Shown: positions 1-9,039 of the stretch, piece by piece
Layout of the letters: each line of letters starts with the position of its first letter
Position numbering within the stretch: the first letter of the stretch is position 1
NCBI RefSeq assembly: GCF_033807715.1
Contig: NC_084609.1
Coordinates: forward strand, 34,602,850 to 34,666,849
Direction: 5' to 3'
DNA: 64,000 bases
Origin: Cololabis saira
Taxonomy: Eukaryota; Chordata; Actinopteri; Beloniformes; Belonidae
Notes under the pieces: generated by a model
The model's database searches: none
Told to the model about the DNA's origin: nothing
Seen by the model: the letters and a program-made list of their open reading frames with translations, nothing else
Made by a program: the position numbers and the translations under genes

Positions 1-19
1 TAGAATATAAAACAAATGA

Positions 20-600
20 ATGGGATGCCTGGGTCTGGGGCCCTCCGCTGTCAGGCCCGCGCGGGTGTCGCCCTGTTGGGGGGTTCCCTCTCTCGGGCGC
101 CCCCCCCCATCCCTGTGTGAGGGTTTCCTCTCTCCGGGCCCGTCTCCGGTCCCCCCCCTCCCTATTGGGGGGTTCCCTCTCTCCCGGCCCGTCTCCGGTC
201 CCCCCCGCTGCCTCCCCGGTGGGGCGCCCCTCTGGTCCTGGAGGGCCACTTTCGTGGGGGCGGGTGCGCCTGCCCATGTCGGCGGCCGGGGCGGCTCTGT
301 CTCTCGGGGCAGGCTGGCCCCTCGCCGGGTGGGGGTCGTTGGCCTGGAGGGTGAGGGCCTCCTGGCCACGTGTCCGGCCCGGGTGGCCAGGGATTGCCTG
401 GGCCGCGGTCCGCCGCCGCGGGATCCCTGGTTGCTTCTTCCCGTGTCGGCCGCCGCTGTGGGGGGACGGGCCTCGCTGGCGGTGGGTTTCCCCCCGCCCT
501 ATTCTCCCCTCTGTGGGGTTGCTGGTGGCCTGGGTTCCGGGTTCTTCCTGGTCGGTTGCTCTCCCCCCTCCCCCACTATAGATACACTTCAGGTGGAGCT
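20..600. repeat. GC-rich imperfectly repeated block
   Basis: Very GC-rich DNA with three imperfect copies of a roughly 60-base module (CCTCTCTC, then CGTCTCCGGT, then a poly-C run) between about 80 and 205. It ends in AT-richer DNA that runs straight into a CA microsatellite. Open frames here overlap in several registers and have Pro/Gly/Arg-biased composition, so I read it as non-coding repeat. The CA-tailed layout suggests the end of a dispersed repeat, but I cannot name a family. Confidence 0.4.
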
Positions 601-610
601 TTGATAGGAT

Positions 611-613
<3 letters not shown>

Positions 614-696
<83 letters not shown>

Positions 697-774
697 ACAC
701 ACACCGCACACACATTTCCATACACATACATACACATAGCCACATAGACATATACACACACACACACACACTCA

Positions 775-854
<80 letters not shown>

Positions 855-944
855 TACATGCATACATACACACACATAGCTACACATATACTGCACACAC
901 ATAGCCACACAGATATACACACACACACACACATAGCCACACAT

Positions 945-1029
<85 letters not shown>
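614..1029. repeat. Compound (CA)n/(TA)n microsatellite
   Basis: Long CA runs (614-705, 775-813, 950-1029) are separated by CATA-rich transitions and a TA run near 814-851. This is a typical fish compound dinucleotide microsatellite. Frames reading Thr-His or Cys-Val through it are artefacts. Confidence 0.95.
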
Positions 1030-1033
<4 letters not shown>

Positions 1034-2090
1034 ATGAATAGCTCGTCCCTCTACGACTCTGTTTACGGTACTGTCTTCTGGTTGCAGGTGAAGCCTGCTG
1101 TAATGTGTGTTGTGCTGCATTGCTGCTGCTTGGGTGGCTTCATGTTGAACCTCTCAGTTCATGTTTCCACCCATAAGACACTTGCTGCAGGATGGGAGCC
1201 AAAGATCAGGTATCAGCACCAACACTCCCCTTATCTCTCAGTCTTTCTCTTCCTGTCTCTATCTCCATCAGCCCTCCTGGAGACCTTCCACAAGCTCTTG
1301 CAGGTCTGACCTGCCGCTCTTTCCCCCTCCTCGCCTTCTTTAGACACTGTGATGTCTTTTGACCCACTTTGACAAGCTTTGCTCCGTCAACATCACAGGC
1401 AGCAGAAGTGTCATTGTTAGGCTTGGCTGAGATGGAAAGAATGAGCTAATAAGATAAAAGGAAAGATCTTGTTTAAAAGCCATTTAGACAGCTCTTTAAA
1501 CTAAAATCAAAGTTCACTGAACCTGGTCAAAGAAGCATGAGCAGCTCAGAGCGCTGGCTGGTCTCCATGTATTGGTCTAGACAGCAGACTCTTCACACTG
1601 GCCTGTCTGATAGTCAAATAAAACCCAACGTTTATTTGCAGGCCACCTGGATGAGTGAAGTGTAATCTTGAGCAATCCTCACTGCTCCACCCGAAGGCCA
1701 GATTTGTGAAATAACTAAACAGTGGCTTGTGGTTTCCTTTCATTATTTATTTTCATCCATATTCTATTGTACTTTTTTGTCGCCCTTATGTTGGATTTCG
1801 CTTACCCTTAAAAGTCTGCTAATTGGAATTGTGAATAGAAAAGATGTCTAATGTCACAAAAAGTCAATTGAAAAAATATTTTTTGGAGACCTACAAATGT
1901 TAAATCAGCTAAAGCAGGGGCATCGTCTTCTCTGTGGGGATTTCCTTTCCCGGCCGTGATAAACATCAGTCATCTTCCAGAAATCCCTCAGGTGACAATC
2001 TTTTACAAGTTTTACAAGGCTTGTAAAACAAGCACAAGTGAAATTAGAGATGTCCTGCATGGTTACCCATCAAAATATAAAGAGTTGTGG
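1030..2090. other. Unassigned sequence
   Basis: Ordinary AT/GC composition with no recognisable domain, terminal repeat or RNA gene. Only short open frames occur, and none looks conserved. Confidence 0.5.
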
Positions 2091-2230
2091 GGGCCCTGGA
2101 TAGCTCAGTGGGTTTAGCACACCCCATTTACAGATGCCGTTGCCCTTGTGCCGGCAGCACAGGTTCGAGTCCTGGCCTGGCGCTCTCTACCTGCTTCCTC
2201 TCCACCTACTTTCCCAATAAAGGCCACTAG
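2091..2230 (+). mobile_element. tRNA-derived SINE
   Basis: An A-box-like element (TAGCTCAGTGG, 2101-2111) and a B-box (GGTTCGAGTCC, 2162-2172) sit at tRNA-like spacing. They are followed by a non-tRNA body ending near AATAAAGGCCAC. These are split RNA polymerase III promoter elements. The cloverleaf arms do not pair well enough for a working tRNA, and the pyrimidine-rich CTGCTTCCTCTCC body is SINE-like. The 3' boundary is approximate. Confidence 0.7.
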
Positions 2231-2385
2231 GTTCAAATAAGGTTTGAAGTTTGAATTTATTCACAATACCATAATAATAGTTACAATAATACAATTGAAT
2301 TAAAGCTGCAAGCAGCGATGAACGGGCCCTCGGACTCATGGCCACCGCCCCCCATAAGCATATCAGAAATGCCCACGACTTAGAT

Positions 2386-2745
2386 GTCAAACCATTCAAA
2401 AGTTATAGCAGAAAATAGGAACTATGAAATATCGACCAATCATAAGAAGGGGCGGGGCTAATTTGCACCAATTATGGTTAAGGATTCAAAACCATGTCCG
2501 ATGACACCACCCACGAGTCTTTATGTCAAACCATTCAAAAGTTATGCCAGAAAATAGGGACTGTCAAATATTGACCAATCAGAAGAAGGGGCGGGGCTAA
2601 TTTGCACCAATTATGGTTAAGGATTCAAAACCATGTCCGATGACACCACCCACGAGTCTTTATGTCAAACCATTCAAAAGTTATGCCAGAAAATAGGGAC
2701 TATCAAATATTGACCAATCAGAAGAAGGGGCGGGGCTAATTCAGG
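2386..2745 (+). repeat. 139-bp tandem repeat, about 2.6 copies
   Basis: The marker GTCAAACCATTCAAAAG starts at 2386, 2525 and 2664, giving an exact 139-base period. Each unit also contains AAGGGGCGGGGCTAATT. The array lies within the left part of the TTAA-bounded element. Confidence 0.9.
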
Positions 2746-3292
2746 CCAATGAAGGTCAATTACTCAATACCGGGTTCCATGGCTTGCATGCAAAATTTGG
2801 TGACTTTTGGGAAACTATCAAATATGGACCAATCAGATGAAGGGGGGGCGCGTCACAACTGGGTGCACGGTTACGGTTCGGGCCGTATTAACTGCCGAAG
2901 GAATGGTATAAATTGCGCAAACATTACACGATTAATTAAAAATGGGCCGACTTCCTGTTCGGTTTCGGTCATGGCGCCAAGAGACTTTTCTTAAAGTTCA
3001 ATTCAATTCAATTCAATTTTATTTATATAGCGTCTAATACAACAGAGTTGTCTCTAGACGCTTTACAGAGACCCATACCCAGAACATGACCCCCGAGCAG
3101 TTATTACATAAACAATGGCAGGTAAAAACTCCCCTAGTGGGAGAAAAACCTTAAGCCAAACAGTGGCAAGGAAAAACTCCCCTTTAGGAGGGAAGAAACC
3201 TTGAGCAGGACCAGGCTCATCAGGGGGGACCCTCCTGCCGAGGGCCAGACTGGTGGGTCAGGGACGGCAACAGCACAGCAGGCAGGTGGAAG

Positions 3293-3585
3293 CAGCAACG
3301 GGATGACCGGGGGTGGGGACCGCAGGCCAGCACGCAGCTCCCGAAGCTCCGGCCCAATCAGCAAGTCCCAGGTTGGGTGCAGGGTCAGGAAAAGACTTGT
3401 GCTCCGTAATGCAAGCTACAAGCCACCCACGGCCACCTGCAGGACAAAAGAGAGAAAAGGGAGGAGAAAGGGGGGCCAGCAACGGGATGACCAGGGGTGG
3501 GGACCGCAGGCCAGCACGCAGCTCCCGAAGCTCCGGCCCAATCATCAAGTCCCAGGTTGGGGTGCAGGGTCGGGGAAAGGTTGAG
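3293..3585 (-). repeat. 184-bp-offset direct duplication in L2 3' UTR
   Basis: GGATGACC followed by GGGGTGGGGACCGCAGGCC occurs at 3301 and again at 3485, and the match continues for about 100 bases. The 3' UTR of this L2 therefore has an internal tandem duplication, and both copies are close to identical. Confidence 0.85.
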
Positions 3586-3836
3586 AAGGGGCAGGGCCAG
3601 GGAGAGGAGTCTTGAGGGACGAACATTCTCCCCCGCCCAAAAGGGGCCGTTACCCTGCCCCCCTCACTCCCACACTGCAGGTTCCGGTGTCCGGCAAAGG
3701 ATGCTGCAACATGGACAAAAGAGAGAAAAGGGAGGAGAAGGGGGGGCCAGCACAAGAAACCACAGGAGCGACTCTGACACACTAAAGTTTACACTACCTA
3801 GAGATTTACCAACACCAGCTAGAGGTTTACTAAACA

Positions 3837-6800
3837 CTAACTATAGGCTTTACTAAACAGAAATGTTTTAAGTTTAGTTTTAAAGGTGGAGGTGGTGTCA
3901 GCCCCCTTAACCCAGATTGGAAGTTGGTTCCATAGTAGTGGCGCCTGATAGCAGAACGCCCGCCCTCCAAATCTACATTTAGATACTCTAGGAACTACGA
4001 GTAAACCTGCACTCTGAGAACGGAGAGCTCTGACAGGAACATAAGGCACTATCAGGTCTTGCAAATAATGCGGAGCTAAGCCGTTTTGGGCTTTATACGC
4101 AAGTAATAAAATTTTAAATTGGATTCTGAATTTTACGGGTAACCAATGGAGCGACGCTAACACTGGAGAGACGTGGTCTCTCCTGCTAATTCCTGTCAGT
4201 ACTCGTGCTGCTGCATTTTGGATCAGCTGGAGCCTATTCAGCAAATTACTTGGACATCCTGCTAACAACACATTACAGTAATCTAGTCTAGAAGATACAA
4301 ACGCATGAACTAGTTTTTCTGCATCACTCTGTGAGAGGATTTTCCTAATCTTTGCAATATTACGGAGATGGAAAAAGGCTATTTTACAAACCTGATTGAC
4401 ATATGGTTTAAACGACAAATCCTGATCGAAAATAACACCAAGATTTCTCACAGTTGCACTGGAAGCCATCGCAACACCATCTAATCCCTTCCTAAGATGC
4501 TCTGGACCAAGAATGATAACCTCCGTTTTATCTGAATTTAGAAGCAGGAAATTTCTGGACATCCAGTCCTTGATGTCCCTAAGACATGCCTGAAGTTTAA
4601 CTAACGGTTCTGTTTCATCCGGCTTCATAGACAAATAGAGCTGCGTATCATCAGCATAACAATGAAAGTGTATGCCGTGATTCTGGATTATACTTCCCAA
4701 CGGCTGCATGTATAAACTGAACAAGATTGGCCCTAGCACTGAACCCTGCGGAACACCATAACAGACCCTTGACTGTTCTGAAGAAACCTCATGTACATGA
4801 ACAAACTGGAACCTGTCAGATAGGTATGATTTAAACCAACATAGAGCTGTCCCTTTAATCCCAACAACATGCTCTAACCTGTGCAGTAAAATGCCATGAT
4901 CTATAGTGTCAAAAGCAGCACTGAGGTCCAGTAGAACCAGTATGGACACTAATCCCTTATCTGAGGCCATAAGGAGGTCATTCGTGACTCGAACAAGTGC
5001 TGTCTCTGTGCTATGATGCATTCTGAACCCTGACTGAAAGACTTCAAACAGATCATTTCTATACAAATAGTCACATAACTGGCTTGAAACTGCCTTTTCC
5101 AGAATTTTAGACACAAATGGAAGGTTGGAAATTGGTCTATAATTAGCTAAGGTGTCTGGGTCAAGAGAAGGTTTTTTAAGTAAAGGTTTAATTACTGCGA
5201 CTTTGAAAACCTGTGGTACATATCCTAAACTTAGGGATAAGTTAATTTGGTCCAGTATTGTCGTACCAATAAGAGAAAAAATATGTTTGAATAGTCGAGT
5301 CGGGATGGGGTCTAACATACATGTGGTTGACTTAGCTCTATTGACGAGTGAGGTCAGCTCAGGGAGGTCTATAGGATCAAAACAGTCTAGAGACAAGTCA
5401 GAGCCTAGGGAAGTCGCTAAAGCTGAAGAAACACCTACAACCGGCTGGTTGATTTCTTCTCTAATTCTCGTGATTTTACTGTTAAAGAAGCTCATAAAGT
5501 CCTCACTACTGAGAGCTGCAGGAATGCACGGCTCAACAGAGTTGTGACTCTTTGTCAGCCTGGCTACAGTGCTGAACAGAAAACGTGGGTTACTTTTGTT
5601 ATCCTCTATCAACGTTGAATAATAAGCTGTTCTGGCTTTGCGAATGGCTTTTTTATATACTATTAGAATATCTTTCCATTCACGATGAGAGTCTACAGAC
5701 CTACAAGAGTACCACTTCCTTTCCATTTTACGCACATTTTGTTTCAACATGCGGATATCTGAATTATACCAGGGAGTTAAGCTCCTGTGGCTAGAAACCC
5801 TCCTTTTCAAAGGAGCAACTTCATCTAAAGCTGAATGCAACAAATCAGCAGTGTTACTAGCAAGGAAATCAACATCTGCAGAGGTAGAACCCAGGTCACT
5901 GGCCTCGACTACATCACTATTTCGCACTGTCGTAAGATAAGCAATGGCCTCCCTAAATTTAACAATAACTTCATCAGACAAACATCTGCTAAAATAATAC
6001 CTCCTATTTTGCACTTCAACATCAACAAAATTAAATTCAAACGTTATTAAGTAATGGTCGGATAAAAGGGAGTTTACAGGTGACACCAACAGACCATCAG
6101 TTTCAACACCGTAGGTGAGAACGAGATCGAGAGTATGATTAAAACAGTGCGTCGGTTTATCCACTTTTTGTGAGATACCCATTGATTCTAGAAGAGAATC
6201 GAAGGCTAATTTAAGATTATCGCTTTCAACATCCATATGAATGTTAAAATCACCCACTATGATGAATTTATCTGTGCTGATCAATAATCCAGAAAGGAAA
6301 TCTGAAAATTCAGACAAAAACTCCAGATACGCACCAGCAGGGGGCCGGTACACTACCACTAACACAACTGGCTTCTCTGATTTCCGGCTCGGAAATTTCA
6401 GACCAAGCATGAGGCTTTCAAATGTATTATAGTTGCACTTAGGTTCAATTTTTGTTTCGAGACCGGAGTTATAAATTGCTGCGACTCCTCCGCCTCGGCC
6501 CCTGCTTCTAGGAATGTGATGATTAAAGTAGCCGGGCGGAGTTGATTCATTCAAACTAACATACTCTTCCTCCTGTAACCATGTTTCTGTTAAGCAGAAA
6601 ATATCACTCCTGCTCTCTGTAATTATATCATTTACTAACAGAGACTTAGAGCTTAATGATCGTATATTTAGTAGTCCGCATCTAATTTTTAGGTCTGTAA
6701 TTGGTACCAAATGTACATTGGTTTTAATTTTTACAAGGTTATCTTGGTTAACGCCTCTATAACGCTGCACCTGGTGAACTTTTGGAGGGCGGGGAACTGC

Positions 6801-6875
6801 AACCACTTCTATTTTGCTAGGCACCTCTAACTGACTAAGCCTCGCCTCCAGCCCTGTTAAACTACAGCTCTGCAT
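3837..6875 (-). CDS. L2 ORF2: endonuclease-reverse transcriptase
   Basis: This 1012-residue protein should nick target DNA and reverse-transcribe the L2 RNA. The N-terminal APE-type endonuclease keeps LLNIRS (Asn70), TETWL (Glu97), YRPP (Arg177), GDFNIH (Asp209, Asn211), Asp250 in LDLVLT, and LSDHYLI (Asp273, His274). The reverse transcriptase (about 555-830) keeps NYRPISNLP, Asp650 in LDLSAAFDTID, GVPQGSVLGP (about 708-717) and the YADD active site (740-743). The C-terminus reads WNQLPIW, then FKTKLKTFLFSKAYS. No internal stop is present. The first Met follows the ORF1 stop by 21 bases and lies in the same frame as ORF1, so translation could involve reinitiation or readthrough. Residues 3-18 copy the ORF1 coiled-coil segment. 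The L2 clade call rests on RT motifs, the esterase ORF1 and the tail. Confidence 0.92.
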   Translation of the reverse strand: MQSCSLTGLEARLSQLEVPSKIEVVAVPRPPKVHQVQRYRGVNQDNLVKIKTNVHLVPITDLKIRCGLLNIRSLSSKSLLVNDIITESRSDIFCLTETWLQEEEYVSLNESTPPGYFNHHIPRSRGRGGGVAAIYNSGLETKIEPKCNYNTFESLMLGLKFPSRKSEKPVVLVVVYRPPAGAYLEFLSEFSDFLSGLLISTDKFIIVGDFNIHMDVESDNLKLAFDSLLESMGISQKVDKPTHCFNHTLDLVLTYGVETDGLLVSPVNSLLSDHYLITFEFNFVDVEVQNRRYYFSRCLSDEVIVKFREAIAYLTTVRNSDVVEASDLGSTSADVDFLASNTADLLHSALDEVAPLKRRVSSHRSLTPWYNSDIRMLKQNVRKMERKWYSCRSVDSHREWKDILIVYKKAIRKARTAYYSTLIEDNKSNPRFLFSTVARLTKSHNSVEPCIPAALSSEDFMSFFNSKITRIREEINQPVVGVSSALATSLGSDLSLDCFDPIDLPELTSLVNRAKSTTCMLDPIPTRLFKHIFSLIGTTILDQINLSLSLGYVPQVFKVAVIKPLLKKPSLDPDTLANYRPISNLPFVSKILEKAVSSQLCDYLYRNDLFEVFQSGFRMHHSTETALVRVTNDLLMASDKGLVSILVLLDLSAAFDTIDHGILLHRLEHVVGIKGTALCWFKSYLSDRFQFVHVHEVSSEQSRVCYGVPQGSVLGPILFSLYMQPLGSIIQNHGIHFHCYADDTQLYLSMKPDETEPLVKLQACLRDIKDWMSRNFLLLNSDKTEVIILGPEHLRKGLDGVAMASSATVRNLGVIFDQDLSFKPYVNQVCKIAFFHLRNIAKIRKILSQSDAEKLVHAFVSSRLDYCNVLLAGCPSNLLNRLQLIQNAAARVLTGISRRDHVSPVLASLHWLPVKFRIQFKILLLAYKAQNGLAPHYLQDLIVPYVPVRALRSQSAGLLVVPRVSKCRFGGRAFCYQAPLLWNQLPIWVKGADTTSTFKTKLKTFLFSKAYS

Positions 6876-6896
6876 CCTGGCCTGGACCCTGCATTG

Positions 6897-7769
6897 TCAG
6901 GGGGAGTGTCTAATAACATTGGCCAGATTTCTAGACATAAGAGCTGCACCATCCCGGGTGGGATGAATGCCGTCCCTTCTAATCAGACCGGGCTTTCCCC
7001 AGAATGTCTCCCAGTTGTCAATAAAGTCCACGTCGTTTTCTGAACACCACTGAGACAACCAGCGGCGGAGCGAGAGCATGCGACTAAACATGTCATCGCT
7101 GGTCAGATTGGGGAGGGGGCCAGAAAAACCTACAGAGTCCGACATGGTCTTGGCGAAGTTACACACCGAGACAATATTCATTCTGGTTACTTCCGACTGG
7201 CGAAGACGGGAGTCATTAGCTCCGACATTGATGATAACTTTACCATATTTACGATTACCCTTTGCCAGTAGCTTCAAATTTGCTTCTATGTCGCCCGCTC
7301 TGGCCCCCGGGATACACCTAACTAAGGTCTCTGGAGTCGGCTTCACATGTCTCACAATAGAGTCTCCAATCACCAGGGTCTGTTTCTCAACAGATGTGTC
7401 GCTGAGTGGGGAAAAACGGTTAGACACATGAAGCGGGTGGTGTTCCGTGAGCCCTTTAAGACTACCCTTCCTCCGAACCGTCACCCAGCTGCCCTGCCTG
7501 GCCGGCTGCTCGGGAGCTGCAGGGGAGCGGTTACGCTCAGCTGCTACGGGCCGGTCCGCCGCTAGCTTAGCCTGGTTAGCTGAGGAGGCTCTCGGACTAT
7601 GGTTTAGTTGGCCAAACCGGACCTCTAACTGACTGAGCCTCGCCTCCAGCCCTGCAAATAAGCTACACTTTAAGCACTTACCGTCTTCACTAAAGGAGGC
7701 AGAGGAATAACTAAACATTTCACACACTGAGCAGGAAAGAGGTGAAGCGGTGGGAGCCGGAGCGGCCAT
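6897..7769 (-). CDS. L2 ORF1: Cys-rich, coiled-coil, SGNH-esterase protein
   Basis: This 290-residue protein is the probable RNA-binding or chaperone partner of ORF2. Residues 13-35 hold a C-x2-C-x15-C-x2-C zinc-binding-like cluster. A short heptad stretch follows (GLEARLSQLEV, 40-50), then a basic linker (about 60-125). An SGNH/GDSL hydrolase fold covers about 130-288, with block I GDS (135-137), block III GAND (183-186) and block V DGIH (266-269), so the Ser, Gly, Asn, Asp and His residues are all present. Esterase-bearing ORF1 proteins are known from vertebrate CR1 and L2 elements. The Met at 7769 precedes the Cys cluster and gives the longest open frame. The TGA stop (6899-6897) is followed by CAA and is in frame with ORF2. 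Confidence 0.9.
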   Translation of the reverse strand: MAAPAPTASPLSCSVCEMFSYSSASFSEDGKCLKCSLFAGLEARLSQLEVRFGQLNHSPRASSANQAKLAADRPVAAERNRSPAAPEQPARQGSWVTVRRKGSLKGLTEHHPLHVSNRFSPLSDTSVEKQTLVIGDSIVRHVKPTPETLVRCIPGARAGDIEANLKLLAKGNRKYGKVIINVGANDSRLRQSEVTRMNIVSVCNFAKTMSDSVGFSGPLPNLTSDDMFSRMLSLRRWLSQWCSENDVDFIDNWETFWGKPGLIRRDGIHPTRDGAALMSRNLANVIRHSP

Positions 7770-8038
7770 GCTAAGATGCTAACGGAGGCTAACGGACAGA
7801 AAATGTATCGGTGATTGGTGACAGTGAAAGTTACGGAAGAGAAAATGAGCGAGTGTTGAAATAAAGACAGTAATGTACCAGATATAGTGCTATTTTACCA
7901 GAAAACAGTCTAAGTTTTAGATAAAAAGTCGGGAGAGATCTGAGCCTGCACGCCGTGCAGCAGCAACGGACCGCAAACACCAGGAAGTGACGCGATGCGT
8001 GACGCAATACGTTACCCAATCAGCAAGCCCATGCAGTC
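7770..8038 (-). promoter_or_regulatory. L2 5' UTR (internal promoter inferred)
   Basis: About 270 bases lie between the inner edge of the target duplication and the ORF1 start. LINEs usually carry an internal promoter in this position. I see no TATA box or other diagnostic element, so promoter activity is inferred from position only. Confidence 0.35.
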
Positions 8039-8327
8039 AAAGTTGCGACATGATACAGGTGTGTAGCGATTTTCGTGCATGTATGTCACACCGTATTGTG
8101 GGGCTTGATGCACAAAGTTTTCTAGGGGGCGCTGTTGAGCCATTTTGCCACGCCCATTTATGCAAACCATTAAATATAAAACATTTTGCCAGGCCTGGCT
8201 TGTGTGCAAAATTTGGTGACTTTTGGGGCACGTTTAGGGGGGCAAAAAGGCCCTCCTTTCGTCAGAAAAAAGAATTCCTACAGATACAATAGGGCCTTCG
8301 CACTGTAAGTGCTCGGGCCCTAATTAA

Positions 8328-8605
8328 GTGGGTAGAGTGAATGGGTCCCCCAAGGAAGCTAGGAAAGCTTATAGGTGGGGGGCCCTAGTTTATATAAGGG
8401 TAGTGGTACAGTCAATGGTAGCCATCTGTAAAGAGATGGTGATGGATAAATGCATACAAAGTACACCAAAACACTTAACATACATACTTAACATTACATA
8501 CACATACAATCACACACATAGATCCCAGCAGTCCATGAAGAAGCATTTTTATATTATATATAGGTTAGTAAAAGATTTTTTTTTGTTGTCTTTTAAACTT
8601 GGAGA
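8328..8605. other. AT-rich unassigned stretch
   Basis: Includes CATACA-rich DNA at 8450-8520. It may be the 3' UTR of the LINE remnant to its right, read on the minus strand, but no tail or boundary is visible. Confidence 0.3.
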
Positions 8606-8676
8606 TAGAAGGCAACACCTTGAGGCCATCATCAACCCTATAGAAGGCAACACCTTGAGGCCATCATCAATCCTAT
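8606..8676 (-). repeat. Short tandem duplication
   Basis: AGAAGGCAACACCTTGAGG plus the following bases occurs twice in succession, at about 8606 and 8642, within the 3' part of the LINE remnant. Confidence 0.85.
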
Positions 8677-9036
8677 GGTCCTAGGTTTGATTCTTGTTTG
8701 GTACGTGTGCTGAGGACTGGAGATTGGCACAAGACTACTAAGTCTAGGGTTGAGCCTGTTGACCATTTGAAACATAAGACAAGCATTATGATAATCGTTT
8801 AGCTCAGCCAGTCTTAGTAACTCAAAGCGGTGAAATAGAGGGTGGGTGGGGGAATTTATCCCTGACCAAGACAGGGCCCGTATGACTTTCTTTTGCATAG
8901 ATACTAGTTTTTTAAGATGGCTTGTGAAGGTGTTGCACCATATCACATTACCGTAGTTGAGATGAGGTTCAAAGAGAGTTTTGTACAACGTAAGAAGAGC
9001 AGACAGAGGAAGGAGGTGTCTGATCTTGTAGAACAA
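8638..9036 (-). pseudogene. LINE reverse-transcriptase C-terminal remnant (CR1/Rex1-like)
   Basis: About 120 residues of LINE-type sequence downstream of the RT core: LYKTLFEPHLNYGNVIW, then MQKKVIRAL and HPLFHRFELLRL. This PHLNYxNxxW...LQKKxIR pattern is characteristic of the RT thumb and C-terminal region in CR1/Rex1-like elements. The endonuclease, palm and catalytic YADD are missing, so it is a 5'-truncated dead copy. The exact clade is uncertain. Confidence 0.75.
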
Positions 9037-9039
9037 GCC

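Larger units (their letters stand above)
2999..8038 (-). mobile_element. Full-length L2-clade LINE with target-site duplication
   Basis: A complete-looking non-LTR retrotransposon on the minus strand: 5' UTR of about 270 nt, ORF1 (7769-6897), ORF2 (6875-3837), a 3' UTR of about 840 nt, and a terminal (ATTGA)n-type tail at 3014-2999. AAAGTT flanks both sides (2993-2998 and 8039-8044). Removing the insertion plus one AAAGTT restores the uninterrupted sequence found in the related element at 38395-38735, so the boundaries are well supported. Both ORFs are open and keep their catalytic motifs, which points to a young, possibly competent copy. At least seven truncated relatives lie in the window (11823, 17610, 30176, 31950, 37268, 43690, 60838), all sharing the 3' UTR. 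Confidence 0.9.
2300..8327 (+). mobile_element. TTAA-bounded non-autonomous element, split by an L2 insertion
   Basis: Both outer edges carry TTAA (2300-2303 and 8324-8327), and CGGGCCCT lies just inside each end. Subtracting the L2 insertion and one target copy leaves about 980 bp. A second copy of the right-hand half lies inverted at 38395-38735 and is continuous across the point where L2 interrupts this copy. No transposase is encoded. TTAA ends suggest a piggyBac- or Kolobok-type mobiliser, but I cannot assign the family. Confidence 0.65.

Noticed and set aside
20..600. Ribosomal spacer or CpG-island promoter
   Set aside because: No conserved rRNA sequence can be recognised; the internal repetition and CA-tailed end fit a dispersed repeat better.
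2091..2180. Functional tRNA gene
   Set aside because: A- and B-box elements are present, but the stems do not fold convincingly and a SINE body follows.
5152..5547. Plus-strand frames within 3.8-7.8 kb
   Set aside because: Shadows of the L2 ORFs on the opposite strand.
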